64,000 nucleotides of DNA from Takifugu bimaculatus (taxonomy: Eukaryota; Chordata; Actinopteri; Tetraodontiformes; Tetraodontidae), in NCBI GenBank assembly GCA_004026145.2, contig CP034990.1, forward strand, positions 4,440,476 to 4,504,475. The letters run 5' to 3'. Position 1 is the first letter of the stretch. Every line of letters starts with the position of its first letter. Of this stretch, positions 12,322 to 24,286 are shown piece after piece. A model generated the notes under the pieces. It was given only the letters and a program-made list of their open reading frames with translations. It ran no database searches and was not told the DNA's origin. The translations under genes and the position numbers were made by a program.

Positions 12322-12780
12322 AGGCAGTCCTCCTGGACTGCAGAAAGCTCAGGACCAGAGGCAGTCCTCTAGGACTGCAGAGAACTCGGGACCGCAGGCA
12401 GTCCTCCAGGACTGCAGAGAATTCAGGACCAGAGGCAGTCCTCCAGGACTGCAGAGAATTCGAAACCAGAAGCAGTCCTCCAGGACTGCAGAGAACTCAA
12501 GACCGGAAGCAGTCCTCCAGGACTGCAGAGAACTCGAGATCAGAAGCAGTCCTCCGGGACTGCAGAGAACTCGAGATCGGAAGCAGTCCTCCAGGACTGC
12601 AGAGAACTCAAAACCAGAAGCAGTCCTCAAGGACTGCAGAGAACTCGGGACCAGAAGCAGTCCTCCAGGACTGCAGGGAACTCGGGACCAGAAGCAGTCC
12701 TCCAGGACTGCAGAGAACTCGGGACCAGAAGCAGTCCTCCAGGACTGCAGGGAACTCGGGACCAGAAGCAGTCCTCCGGG
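12322..12780. repeat. 37-bp minisatellite with palindromic core
   Basis: Twelve full copies and one partial copy of a 37-bp unit occur in perfect register (12 x 37 = 444 bases from 12322 to 12765). Each unit carries the inverted repeat gcagtcct-cc-aggactgc, an 8-bp stem with a 2-base loop. Because 37 is not a multiple of 3 and the unit lacks stops on the minus strand, several minus-strand frames stay open through it; these are artefacts of the repeat. It directly precedes a gypsy gag relic. Confidence 0.95.
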
Positions 12781-12789
12781 AAACTTGGG

Positions 12790-13345
12790 TTGGTGAGGCC
12801 GTGACCAGATCTCTCAGTTTCCGCCAGGGATCCACATCTGTTGCCGATTATTCCATTCAGTTTCGGATTTATGCAGCTGAGAGTGGGTGGAATGATGCAG
12901 CACTTCATGAGGCTTTCCTCACTGGTCTCAACGAGGAGCTCAAGGATGAGCTCACTGTTAGGGATGAGACTATGGACCTCGAGTCGCTGATTTCCCTTTC
13001 ACGTCGCCTCGACAATGGTCTGAGGGCAAGATGAAGGGAGGCGGAGATCACCTTGTGAGCATGGCCCTTTCCCCTCATCACCAGGACAGTCGGATGGTCC
13101 AGAGTCTGCATCCTCACCACCTGCAGCTGAGCCCATGCAACTGGGGTGAGCATGGCCCACTACGCCAGAGAGGCAGAGGACGTTGGTTTCTTGGGTATGT
13201 CTTTACTGTGGCCAGGCAGGTCACTTCATTGCCTCTTGTCCCATGCGGCCATAGGGATTAATCTGATGTTCCCACGGTGGAACTCTTTGAGCCATTCACC
13301 ATCTCGGACCTCGACGAAAAGCTGCTCACCACTGTGATGCATCAG
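12790..13345 (+). pseudogene. Ty3/gypsy retrotransposon gag relic
   Basis: The frame 12801-13034 contains 'RQGSTSVADYSIQFRIYAAE' and 'AFLTGLNEELKDELTVRD', the conserved capsid region of sushi-type Ty3/gypsy Gag, which packages element RNA. About 160 bases further on, in a shifted frame, 13198-13242 encodes a CCHC zinc knuckle (C-x2-C-x4-H-x4-C). The N-terminal part of gag is replaced by the minisatellite, the frame is broken before the knuckle, and a LINE 3' end cuts the element off at 13359. No pol follows, so the copy is dead. Confidence 0.8.
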
Positions 13346-13355
13346 ATGATCCTCT

Positions 13356-13358
<3 letters not shown>

Positions 13359-13387
<29 letters not shown>

Positions 13388-13985
13388 TAGCGTCTTTTAC
13401 AATCAAAATTGTTTAACAGCATAGCTAAGATGTTAACCTAATAATTAGACGACCCCCAAAATATGATAATTTGTCTGTCTATGATAGTAACTGGAACTAC
13501 AGAATTAGAATCAATAAGCTTTTTCAAGAGGTAGGTTTTAAGCCTAATTTTAAAAGTAGAGATGGAGTCAGCCTCCCGTACCTGGACAGGGAGCTGGTTC
13601 CATAGCAGGGTGGCCTGGTAGCTAAATGCTCGGCCCCCCATTCTACTCCTAGAGACTCTGGGAACCACAAGTAGACCAGCATTCTGAGAGCGGAGCGGTC
13701 TATTGGGATGGTAAGGTGTCACTAGCTCCTCCAGGTAGGATGGAGCTAGGCCTTGTAGGTCAAAAGAAGGGTTTTAAAAATTATTCTAAATTTAACGGGC
13801 AGCCAATAAAGAGACATCAGTACAGGACTTATGTGATCTCTTTTGTCAATACCTGTCAGAACTCTGGCTGCAGCATTTTGGATCAGCTGGAGGCTTCTCA
13901 AAGAGTTTTTTGGACACCCTGATAATAAAGAATTACAATAGTCCAGCCTGGAAGTAACAAATGCATGGACTAACTTTTCAGGATC
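13359..13985 (-). mobile_element. LINE 3' part (L2-like), antisense
   Basis: It begins with the family's AAATC tandem terminus. The minus-strand frame 13722-13438 contains 'PNRPLRSQNAGLLVVPRVSR' and 'ATLLWNQLPVQVREADSIST', the conserved C-terminal end of a fish L2/Rex-like ORF2 after the reverse transcriptase. Compared with the copies at 1742 and 62636 it lacks most of the 3' UTR and the GGAGA block. The part from about 13760 to 13985 continues as a common antisense repeat of the same kind. It interrupts the gypsy relic. Confidence 0.8.
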
Positions 13986-14039
13986 ATGCCGCGTCAGTAG
14001 TTTCCTTGTCTTTGCGATGTTTCTCAGGTAAAAAAAAAA

Positions 14040-14340
14040 AACACTGCCACTTTGTTTTTGTCAGAGTCCTGGGTGTTTGTTTTAGTGTTTTTTGGTGTGT
14101 TCCCCGTTTCTGGTCTGCTCTTACTCCAGGGGGCGCAGTTGAGCCACTTTCCCACCGCTGTTGCTGGTGACAGTCACACCTGCTGCCTATTACTGACTGG
14201 CTATTTAGGCCCTGGGCTCCCATTCAGTGTTTGATCGTTCCATCATTTTGGGGTAAATGTTGACTCAGATTCGATTCATGTGAGTTTTGAAATCATGTTT
14301 CTGTTCTTTGCTTAAGGTCACCATGCCACCCTACGTTCAA
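14040..14340 (+). other. Possible LTR-like or promoter-like repeat
   Basis: A GC-richer segment after an A-run has 'gggggcgcag' and pyrimidine-rich blocks reminiscent of retroelement LTRs. There are no flanking duplications and no partner LTR in the window, so the assignment is weak. Confidence 0.2.
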
Positions 14341-17159
14341 GAACAAACACGCAGGATCTCTTCCCCTTGCCGATCGTTTGAGTCCTGTTCAACCTAAATT
14401 TTAACAGTTTAGTAACACATTCTCTGAAAAGTTGTAATTTTCTCAATTTAACATCACCGATAAGTCTAGATATGGCTGTATGGATAAAACAAGAGTTAAA
14501 ATATGAAAACAATCCAATTAAAGCTCTTGGAGAAATTTGTAGAACGGCGCCAGAAAATATGGTGGACTTCGTGTTTGACTCAGTTCTAAGACTTTTTTTT
14601 TTGTATGTTTCTGGATTTTTTGTGACCCCAACAAATGCCACAAAAATACTCAACCAACTAAAAACATCAGCACACCTTGGGGGGGGGGGAATCAATTAGT
14701 CCACCCAGTTCTGTTAGTCACCTACTGTATATTTAATGGTCACCAAGCCACAAAATCAGCTTCAAGCATCCATGTCCACCACCTCTCCCTCTAACTGATC
14801 AGCTGATTAGGAGCAGCTGAGAAATTGGAGGGACAATTACCTGGAGGAACAGAGGGGAAATGACAGACAGACATAATACCACAAACCAGGGCCGTAACGG
14901 ATGGTATCTGCTGTTACGCCTTCTTCCTGCCATGTGCATATCAGCAGCTTAATAGTGGCTATCATCACCTAGAGACTGCGTACTCACGCTTTGCCAGACA
15001 TATTCTTTACAGCCATGCAATGCTACATGTACAGTGATGAAAATTCAGTGGGATAGAAACAACTTCTGAGTGAACCAAGGCCAAAACAACAAAAGCACCC
15101 CAAACTATTAAACCAAAAGTTCCCTACCCAGAAAACCACGATGAGAAACACAGTCAGGCCTTCCTGTCTAAACATACAGGTGAAAACACAAACTTTGAGC
15201 TCACCCCTACCACTGTTGGAGTTAAGTGAGGTTACAATTTTACACACAAACTACAATAGAATATAAGTGTGCCACGTCAATCTCCAACTCTCTGAGCTGC
15301 TATCGTCATCCTCTCATTGTTTATTTAAGCCTGCTTTCGGCCACGCAATCAATCCTGTGCTGACTCCCAAACCACCAACCAATTCCGTCACTGGCGAGGA
15401 GTCCACCACCCACATTCACCAGGAATGATCAGTTGCACTGACTGAGGAGAGAAATACAAACCATAGTTGTGACAACAGTCTTGGTTTTACCAAGAGTTAA
15501 ACACCCTTTATGTTTAATTCAAAGAGGATCTTGACAGAACATCTGCTAGTAATCTGCTGTTAATTTTGTGATGAATGACCAGATTAAAGTCTTGCAAGAA
15601 GAGACCAACCACTAAACCACAACATCATCCAGATTTGTTCATTTGAAATCACAGCAAAAAGACATAAACCTGAGAAAAAATAAATAATTAAAATTATAAG
15701 TTGAAGTTGAAATGCAATTAAAAATAATATAAAGGGAAATATAAGTCAATGAGACACAACATTCTATTTCATTTAAAAATAATTATACAGATGTCTTAAT
15801 TCACAACAATGTTGCAATATACTACTTACTTACATAATTTATACTACTTTAAACACTGCATGACTTGGGTTTTTTTCTCAGAAATTTATATTTGTGGTTA
15901 TGAGATTTGTCAAAAGGTAGAATTGGTTTATAAGAAAATATGTATTGTTCACCTTACTGTAGTCATAAAAGCATAATAACATATAATTTAGACTAGAGTC
16001 TAAATAAAATAGTACTGAAAAAATGAACTCTTTCCAGCATTTGTGTGTTACTTCAACAGAGCAAAAGAAATATATAAATAAATATATATTGAAAGGTTAA
16101 ATTCAATGCTAAGTTAAAACTGAGATGCCAACAGTTAAGGTTCTGTGTGTGTATTAATAATGTTTTAGCTATATTATGATGATATATTCATCCAAAATAG
16201 TCAATTTTAATCATCACAGCTGTGATACATGTAAGCATGTACTGGTGGGTTCCTGCTTTGTTTAGACACTCAATGTTTTCCTTATTCACTCATCATCTAA
16301 CAGCTCATTCTGAGTTTTGAACGACACATGTGCATTTTGCAAAGCTAAGTTGTCTGCCAGGCCTCTGGTGCCTCGTGTCCTTGGAAGATGCTGGAACAGG
16401 CAGATTGTTCCAAAAACATAAGATCTGGACCTGGTTGTAAATTTGTCTCACAGTGCATTCCTTTGTGACTATAAAAACTGGCTGTTAGCATTCAGCAGAC
16501 AGCATAAGGCCTCATCCCAAGTCTGGAAAGGTACAGTTGGCCTGGGGAGCCTTCAGGTACCTCAGCAACCGGAGGCGGTGCAGTGGCGACTTATGTTCCA
16601 GTTGACTGACTTTTGGGTTTTGACTTACCACTAGGTTTTTGCTCGGTGCATCTTCATTTATTGTTTGACACATTGACAGCTGTAATCCTCACTCCTTTTG
16701 ATCTTCAATAAATGCTGGGCAACCTTTTGAAAAGAACAATCTTCTGGTACTCTGGCAAAATTATACACCACAAAAAAGATAAAATGATGGCCAGAAGTGT
16801 TAATCTGCTCTGACTAATAATAATAAATGAAGATCAAATTAAGTGCTGTGACCTGCTCTGTCACTCATAATTTCTGATGGATGTAACATGTACTTGTGCG
16901 GGCTAGCATATTAATACCACATTTTAGAGTACTGATGAATAATTTGTTTAATCTATTATAATTTGGAACTCTGTATTAATATATTTATCATGCATTTCTG
17001 ATGTAAGTGCCATTGTTTAGTTTTATTAACAACTATTGGTGCCATTGTCATTTTCCGATGACAATACAGTTACACGGTGTGATTATAGGTAAGATTCACA
17101 TCTCCTCTGAAAAGTGGAGCGGCCTGAAATGCACCTTCATTCTTCTTCATATTGTCTGA
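14341..17159. other. Gene-free region
   Basis: No domain-bearing ORF or spliced gene is seen. Short poly-G (about 14680) and AT-rich stretches occur. Frames of 63-75 codons here show no family resemblance. Confidence 0.45.
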
Positions 17160-17350
17160 CATTCCTCCTGTATATAATTTTTAATTTCTGTATATAATGT
17201 ATAATGTACATAGTAATGTGCATAACATAAGAATCTTTTTCTTTTTTTTTCTTTTAGTACTATACTGTACTGTACACCACAGGCTACCGCTGTAACACGT
17301 GAATTTCCCCGATGTGGGATCAATAAAGTTTATCCTTATCCTTATCCTCC
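17160..17350 (+). mobile_element. LINE 3' UTR end
   Basis: A 3' terminal block reads 'gtgaatttccccgatgtggg' and then 'atcaataaagtttatcctta' with a repeated 'ttatcc' terminus. This layout (AATAAA followed by short tandem terminal units) is typical of CR1/L2/Rex LINE 3' ends. No coding part is retained. Confidence 0.6.
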
Positions 17351-17429
17351 TTATTCTGAAGACTGATTGTGAGTCAGTTTTGGTCTCAGCCATAAAGAGT
17401 TCTGTTCAAATTTTAATGCAGGTGTAAAT

Positions 17430-17870
17430 CCATGTGTTGGTTTGGTGTTAAGGAGCCCAGGAGTCTGGATCCAAATACAAATGATGAAAAAAAGAACAAA
17501 ACCAAAATCTGAGAAAACAAGCTCTTTAATCCGGTTCGAGGCAATAGGTCGTACAAGCAGGCAGTCAGGCGGAACAAAAGCAGGCTAAAGCATACTTTTA
17601 GTTTCAGAATCTGTCACACAGACAAAAAGGGAATCAGAGGGGTCAGAAAAAATGTCCAAACAGGAGAGAACTCACACAGAATGGTAACAGAGAGAAACTG
17701 GCACAGAAGAGAAAATGGACAAGCAGCGGGAAGGCAAGGAGACACAGGTGAAAGTCATTAACTACTTAAAGAAAGGTAGAACTTACTGCCCACATGTAAT
17801 CAGGAAACAAAACTACCAAAAAAAAAAACACGAAACAAAAAATTACAAAATAAAACACAAACATGCCATT
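17430..17870 (-). other. Possible antisense LTR-like repeat
   Basis: This segment is purine-rich with repeated 'aacagg/gagaca/caggtg' words and ends near an A-run. Fish gypsy LTRs in antisense orientation look similar, but no termini or coding parts are attached. It is treated as an unclassified interspersed repeat. Confidence 0.25.
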
Positions 17871-19312
17871 CAACATCTACTGAAATGTCAGTAAATGCTA
17901 ATTGGTTGGCGCATACAGAAAAGCGATATGGTTCAGATTGGGTTCTGGGCTGAGATCGAGCACCGACAGAAATATGACAGTAAATCCCCAAACTAGTTGT
18001 GTTCAATAAGTGACTTTACGTACACACAAAGAAACCAAATGCATACAGTAATTCAATAACATAAATTGCACATGGACGCTGTAGCTTGACAAGAATCGGC
18101 CCAGAGTAGTCTGAATGTGACTTGACGACCACCTCAGATATCTCGGTTGTGAATTCACTCAAGCAGGCCTATGCAATCCTCACATGAGCTACATTTTGTC
18201 ACTGAACTGGAAGCAGAAGCTTTAGAAACACCAACCTGAAGTGATCTAGTATGGCCAAATATTATTGGAACAACATGGAGTCTTCCTTGATACCTGAAAG
18301 AACTCAGTATTTCAAAACTCAAAATGGGGATTTATTTTAAAATGTTGAGAAGTGGTTGTGGAGTGGCTGTGTCCTCCACAAGCCCATTGCAATATACATT
18401 GGCCGCATTCCCCCATTAACACAATGTTCACTGTTGGCTCCTAGGTGCCCCAAAAGAAGAACATACAAACACAACACCAACTGTTGTCACATAAACTCAT
18501 CCATCATTGTTGTTGATTTGGCTGTGGCTGCTACCTCGCTGGCTAAATTATTTATGGATTGTTGTGGTGTGACATGAAGGATCAGCCGGTGTGGCCCAAC
18601 AAAATAATAAAGTGCAAATTGCTACATAGCAGGGGGAGGTGGCTGACACCACCCATGATCCAGATACTACAAAGTCCTTTGTAGGCAGAAAGATTGGTTG
18701 CATTAATTATGAGTGCCAATCGAGCAACAAGTGTAGTCTGATTTTGATCTGCATGCGATATAATGAAATAAATAAATATGTGAAATAATATGCACCCCAA
18801 TTCCAGTAATTGCTCTAAATGTCTGTATGACAAGAGTAGCATTATAATGAGTGATATTAATACAATATTGTGATAACATGACAAAAATATGTTCACGTTG
18901 AAAGCCTTTGTATATGATCTCTGTCAAAGTTGGTATCCATCCCATTCATTAAGACTTTCAGTGTTATTGAAATGAGATAGCAAGTTAAAATAATAATAAT
19001 AATAATAATATATGCAATTACGTAATGCTAAAACTGACACACATGCTGCTACAAATGATGACTAGTTGCTTTTTGTTTTGGCTTAACTATTTACTTTGGT
19101 AAACATAGTAGCCTTATTTGAAATGCATTTTCTTGAAGAAAACTCCAGGTTAAAGTAGGAGTGTCATAGCCGTTTATTGCCTTAAAGAGCAAACAACAAT
19201 ATGAGTTTTACTATATAATCAACTTTACAGTTTTTGTTTCATATATGAACATGCACACCAGGTGAAATCAGGACAGAATTCTAATGATATGAATGAGTTA
19301 TTTTACTATAAA
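17871..19312. other. Gene-free region
   Basis: No gene is recognised. A short (AAT)n tract lies at about 18989-19010. The minus-strand frames at 18582-18945 overlap each other in different registers and show no domain. Confidence 0.45.
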
Positions 19313-19400
19313 TTCAAATCAACCTTTATTTATATAGCATGTGTTACAATCAAAATTGTTTCTAGGCGCTATACAGAATCTCATGTGCATACACTCAAAT
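19313..19400 (-). mobile_element. Short LINE 3' terminus
   Basis: About 85 bases match the first part of the antisense LINE 3' end seen at 1742 and 62636 ('tttatttatatagc', 'caatcaaaattgttt', 'ggcgct'). It is a severely truncated insertion. Confidence 0.7.
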
Positions 19401-20167
19401 AGAGCTCTCCCCATTCAAAATATCCTAAGTAACAGTGGGCAGCAAACATGCGAGACTCTGGGAACATTTAGGGGTTAAAATCCTCTCTGAAGGTCCCAAA
19501 ATGGGGAGGATGAGGGAGGGAACTTGTGGTGGCTTTCAACTTCCCCACCCAAAGCTCCTGCTGGTTTGGAAATGTGAACTGGCAAATGTCTGGTAACAGG
19601 CTTTCTTTCCATAATAACCATTACTTACACACATACCCATTTCCTTTAAGACTGATTTGATTGTTAGGATTTCATTATTTTTTTCACTCTGTATTATATG
19701 AGAATATATCTATATGTTATAGTTTCAGTCTACATGCCATCTTTATAATGTTTGGATAAATTAAAAATATGCCACTTATTGGAAAAAATATATTAAATGC
19801 ACAAATTTCAAATACTTATCAGAGCAGCTGACTTAAGCTGTGTCTCTCTGATATGGGATGTATGCATTCCAAGCCACCCCTGCCCCCATTCAAAACAACT
19901 ACCAACCATTGTCTTGGGGTTTTTCCATTTATCCTTGCCCTTGGCCCCACACAGCCTTTAAGCACCAACCCATCTCACCAGAACAGAGGTGTCAGTAGGT
20001 CACTTTTTGTGCAGGATACGCACACAGACAAACTGCCCACTGACCTGCGTTTGAAGATCACTTTTCATGACAGTCTGCCCATCCATCTTTACAGGGTCAT
20101 TGTGGAGAACAGCCAGAACTTCATTCACAAAAACCAGCACTCTTTATCCGCCTCCTTTTGCTCTTTC

Positions 20168-20210
<43 letters not shown>

Positions 20211-21440
20211 ACACAGTCAAACAATATGAGATTATATATATTTAGAAATAAATACATTTGAAGTAATTATTGAACATTAAGGTATTGTTACTATCAAGTG
20301 GCATTGGTGAATAATGGTAATGTGTTTGGAACTAATGCTATGAGCAAATGCTCTCAACCATTCTGGTCTTATCTTTGGTGAATAGGATGTTAGAAGGTGG
20401 GCCACACAAGTAAAATGCATGAAAAAAAATTACTCTAACGATTGTGAGATATAAACTATTCTCTCTGCCAACAGACTTTAATAGCTTTGCTGACATCATC
20501 ATTCCATGGTCAATATATTGAAATGTCTTACCATAGCAGCAAAATCCAAATAATTGATCACTGTTTATTTAATCACCATGGATTTTTGTTCAGCATCTCT
20601 TATCTGGCTTTACTATTATGCTTTCACCATTGTGGTCAAAAGAGCTTTTAAATTTTAAAAAATGTGATTAAGAAAATAATAAGAAATAGTACATATAAAT
20701 TGATAAATTGAAAGGAAAAAAATGCAAGGAAATCTATGTTTGGAGAAATTGCAATCTGAATTTGTAATCTGTTGTCTGAGATTTGACTGGATGTCCATTG
20801 TGGACTAGGAGAGCCTCTGCTGTCCCTTTAAACACGTCCTTCTTCTGTTACCATAAAGCTGCTAGAAGACACTCACGACAAAAGTCACATGCTCCAGACC
20901 CCTTTGTTTTATCCAGACAGCCAATTTTCTTTTACAACATTAAAATGATTCGTCAAATGTAGTAAATGTTATTAAAAATGAATCTGCATCAAGAATATTT
21001 CAAAATGTTGTTAAATAATACAAACAAGAGAAAATGCCAGCTATGTGCAATAAAGGCAGTTACAGATTTGTAAATGTTATCTAGCATTTAACACTTCTAA
21101 TAAATAGTTAATAACTAGTTAAAGTATATTGCGAATCAAACTACTTTATGTATCCTATTCTTTTAGATAAATGGCATTTCTCAAGTGTTTAATTTAATAT
21201 GCATATAATTCTTGGGGTGTTTTTTTTTAAAAATAAAAGCAACGTCAACACCTGTTCATTTTGGGCAGCTGGGCATTTTGTTGAAGTATTTGTTTCAAAC
21301 AAAAACATGAAAATAAGAGTGAGTCTGTTTTTAAATACTGAGCTTCTTCTGGTGACTTGTTGTGCATGACTAAAGAATTACGGTAATACAACTCAAAAGC
21401 AGCGAGGAATCCTAAGAATGTGAAAACCTGCAATTCTAAA
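19401..21440. other. Gene-free region upstream of ccnd1
   Basis: AT-rich DNA with a (GT)n microsatellite at 20171-20209 and no recognisable element. It probably contains ccnd1 upstream regulatory DNA, but no specific element could be supported. Confidence 0.45.
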
Positions 21441-21744
21441 CAGTTATTTGGGTGAGGAAGGAACGACCGTGTCGGCCACCGTCCATCACACGGGGGCAGA
21501 AAGACAGAAGACGGGGGACACAGACAGAGAGAAAGAGAGGTGGCAGTCGGCAGACTTTTTTTATTCGGAGGAAAAAGGGGACTTTCTTCGGGCACTCGTA
21601 CACTAACAACATGCAACAGTTCTGCCATCTCAAAGTGATTTGAAGCTTTAATCGTTAACCTCAGACGTTCAGCGATATTTCAAAGTTCTGTGGCTGTACT
21701 TTCTCCACCAGCGAGTGTGGTAATATTTGGTGGAAAAGGCTGCT
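21441..21744 (+). promoter_or_regulatory. ccnd1: ccnd1 5' UTR and proximal promoter region
   Basis: These 300 bases precede the ccnd1 ATG. They are GC-richer than the DNA upstream and contain a polypurine segment (about 21500-21545), as expected for the transcribed leader of this gene. The transcription start cannot be placed. An in-frame stretch without a stop extends 6 codons upstream of the ATG, but the conserved N-terminus starts at 21745. Confidence 0.5.
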
Positions 21745-24286
21745 ATGGGGGAGAAACTGCTGTGCTGCGAAGTGGACTCCATCAGGAGAGCCTACCAGGA
21801 CGCCAACCTGCTCAACGACCGAGTCCTCCTGACTATGTTGAAGGCAGAGGAACATTATTTACCCTCTCCAAACTACTTTAAGTGCGTGCAGAAAGAACTT
21901 GTGCCCAAAATGAGGAAAATTGCTGCCACTTGGATGTTGGAGGTTTGTTTGTAGTAAGCTTTAACTTTATTTAGAGGACTGGTGCCCAAATTTAAGCGTC
22001 TTTAATCTGCATACATGTGCGACACGTAACGCGTCCGTCATTTCTGATCTTTTTTTTAAAAAAAAAATGGTGCTAGGTTATGACATGTAAGAAGTGAAAA
22101 TTATTACAAAATAACAGCAATGTACACGTATGCATTGTGGCCGGTGGCAGAGTTGCGCGCCATATTTATTTTTTTTGTCTAAATCTAGATATTTCTATTA
22201 AATGTGATTAACATCGATACTTTACAAACCAGTGCAATGGGTTTACTGATTAAATTTGTCCAAATAGATTTGTGTGTGTGTGTGTGTGGTGGTGGTGGTG
22301 GTGGTGGTGGGGGGGGGGGGGGGGTCCACATGTTGCTGTGCTGAATCTATCCCTCAAATATTTACATATATGTAAACTTTTCTGTGAAAAGGATGTAGTT
22401 GCATGAGCGATGCTGATTTTCTTTAGAGGGATAAATAAATGAATAAATACAGCTAAACATCAGTTTAAGAATCGTTATTGAAGCTGCTGCTGCTGGTGGT
22501 TTCCCATAATTAGTTGTTTTGGACTGTAATTTTCTATATTCTTGGAACTGGATCAGATATTTATCCTAATGAAAGACTTTTTTTCTTTTATCTAATGAGT
22601 ACATCTCTCCCTTCAGGTCTGTGAGGAACAGAAATGTGAAGAGGAGGTTTTCCCTCTGGCTATGAACTATTTGGACAGATTTTTATCAGTGGAAGCCACC
22701 AGTAAAACAAGACTACAACTTCTGGGGGCAACGTGCATGTTTCTCGCATCAAAGATGAAGGAGACGGTGCCATTATCAGTGGAAAAACTCTGCATCTATA
22801 CAGACAACTCTGTCCATCCTGGAGAGCTGCTGGTAATTTATCCACATATGGACAAATAGTCCTACAGTAGGCCTGCATGGCTGGTTTTGCAAATCATCAC
22901 TATCACAATCTAAACAGGACATTTTGTACTTAAACCCGGATTTCTTGATTGTTTATATATTTTTTTAGCAGTCTGAATTGCATCTAAATCGCTGACCTGA
23001 TTTTCAACATTCATAACAAACAGCAGAGGTCTATGTTATGACTTTTTTTTTTAATTATTGCCTTAAGATCGTGATTAGCAACATAGTGCCACCCTGTGGT
23101 CACCTCTCTAAATGCAGTCAATTACGTTTGACTGAACAAAAATGTACAGCTATTCTTCCCAGCTGTCTCGTTTGATGCATGCGGTTTGCTTATGTCTTGA
23201 CCTATTCACAGCAAATGGAGCTGCTGGTTCTGAGCAAACTGAAGTGGGACTTGGCTTCAGTCATGCCGCATGATTTCATTGAGCACTTCTTGTCCAAGCT
23301 GAGGATCTTTCCATCCACCAAGCACATCCTGAGAAAACATGCTCAGACATTTGTTGCTCTTTGTGCCACAGGTGAGGGAAAACGTGCATACCATACCAGG
23401 CAATGTCACCGTTGTGTTGATCTACATCGGTGGACTACAGAATTACAGAAAAAGACCATTTTAACTGATGTCATTTTAAAGTTGCAATTTCTTAATTTCA
23501 AACAACTTATTTTTAGGTGCTATTTTTTTCCTCCATTGTGATTTTAAGAGTTAGAAAAAAATCAGCTAGTTTGGTCTATAGTGACTTTGGGCTGCAGGAC
23601 AAACAGTCATATAAAAGCAATAGCTGTATTGTAGCTGAATTTAAAGCACAAGGAAAGATTAAGTCAAACAGGAGAAAATATTCATCCATTGCCTTTTTAA
23701 AACTAGTTGTACAGGTTATACAGTTTAATGTTGACACAGAGGTTTGATGAAGGATTAAATCCGAATGTCGGTAGACTTTCCTCATTTATAAATTTCTTAT
23801 TCAGATCAAGGCCACTGTCTATGGTGACACTGTATTCCAAGCTAATGACTAGACTGATAGTGGAGTAGAGTTTTGTAATAATATTCCTATTTTGTCAGAT
23901 GTCAACTTTATTGCAAGTCCTCCATCAATGGTTGCAGCAGGCAGCGTAGTAGCAGCTGTACAGGGTCTCTATCTGAAGAGCCTCGATGCCTCATTTTCCT
24001 CTCAGAACCTCACAAACCTGCTATCACAGGTCATTGGCAGTGACCCGGTATGCAGACACATTCCAATACAGTGTGACACTCTAACATGAAGTGGTTGTCA
24101 CATTTATTTATTTTAAACTGTGTTTTGCAGGACTGCTTGCGGGCATGTCAAGAGCAGATAGAGTCTCTACTGGAGTCCAGCCTGCAGCAGGTTCAGCACC
24201 ACAACAACACCAAAGAACCAAAATGTGTGGCCAGTGATGCAGACCTGTCCTGCACCCCAACGGATGTGAGAGATATCAACATCTGA
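21745..24286 (+). CDS. ccnd1: Cyclin D1 (5 coding exons)
   Basis: Cyclin D1 is the regulatory subunit of CDK4/CDK6, which phosphorylates RB in the nucleus and drives G1-S entry. Exons are 21745-21942, 22617-22832, 23212-23371, 23899-24047 and 24131-24286. Lengths are 198, 216, 160, 149 and 156 nt, all with AG/GT borders, giving 292 residues; human cyclin D1 has 295 and the same first four exon lengths. The RB-binding LxCxE motif is at residues 5-9 (LLCCE). The cyclin box contains 'FPLAMNYLDRFLS', 'LQLLGATCMF' and 'CIYTDNS'. The C-terminus 'CTPTDVRDINI' keeps the threonine (Thr283) equivalent to human Thr286, the GSK3/SCF degron site. The start follows the conserved N-terminus. Intron 1 carries a microsatellite. 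Ccnd1 rather than ccnd2 is supported by the flanking lto1 and fgf3. The gene looks intact. Confidence 0.97.
22270..22324. repeat. (TG)n-(GGT)n-(G)n compound microsatellite
   Basis: A (TG)9 tract passes into about seven GGT units and then a 15-base G-run. It lies inside ccnd1 intron 1, about 330 bases after the donor site. Confidence 0.95.

Noticed and set aside
12349..12908. Repetitive minus-strand proteins of 75-93 codons
   Set aside because: These are frame-shifted readings of the 37-bp minisatellite (37 is not a multiple of 3). A real repeat protein would keep one frame.
19853..20261. 130-codon plus-strand ORF
   Set aside because: Its C-terminal part is a (GT)n microsatellite and the rest has no domain or splice context.
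23179..23541. ORF running past ccnd1 exon 3 into intron 3
   Set aside because: The conserved donor at 23372 and exon 4 at 23899 restore the cyclin reading; the ORF tail is intron read-through.
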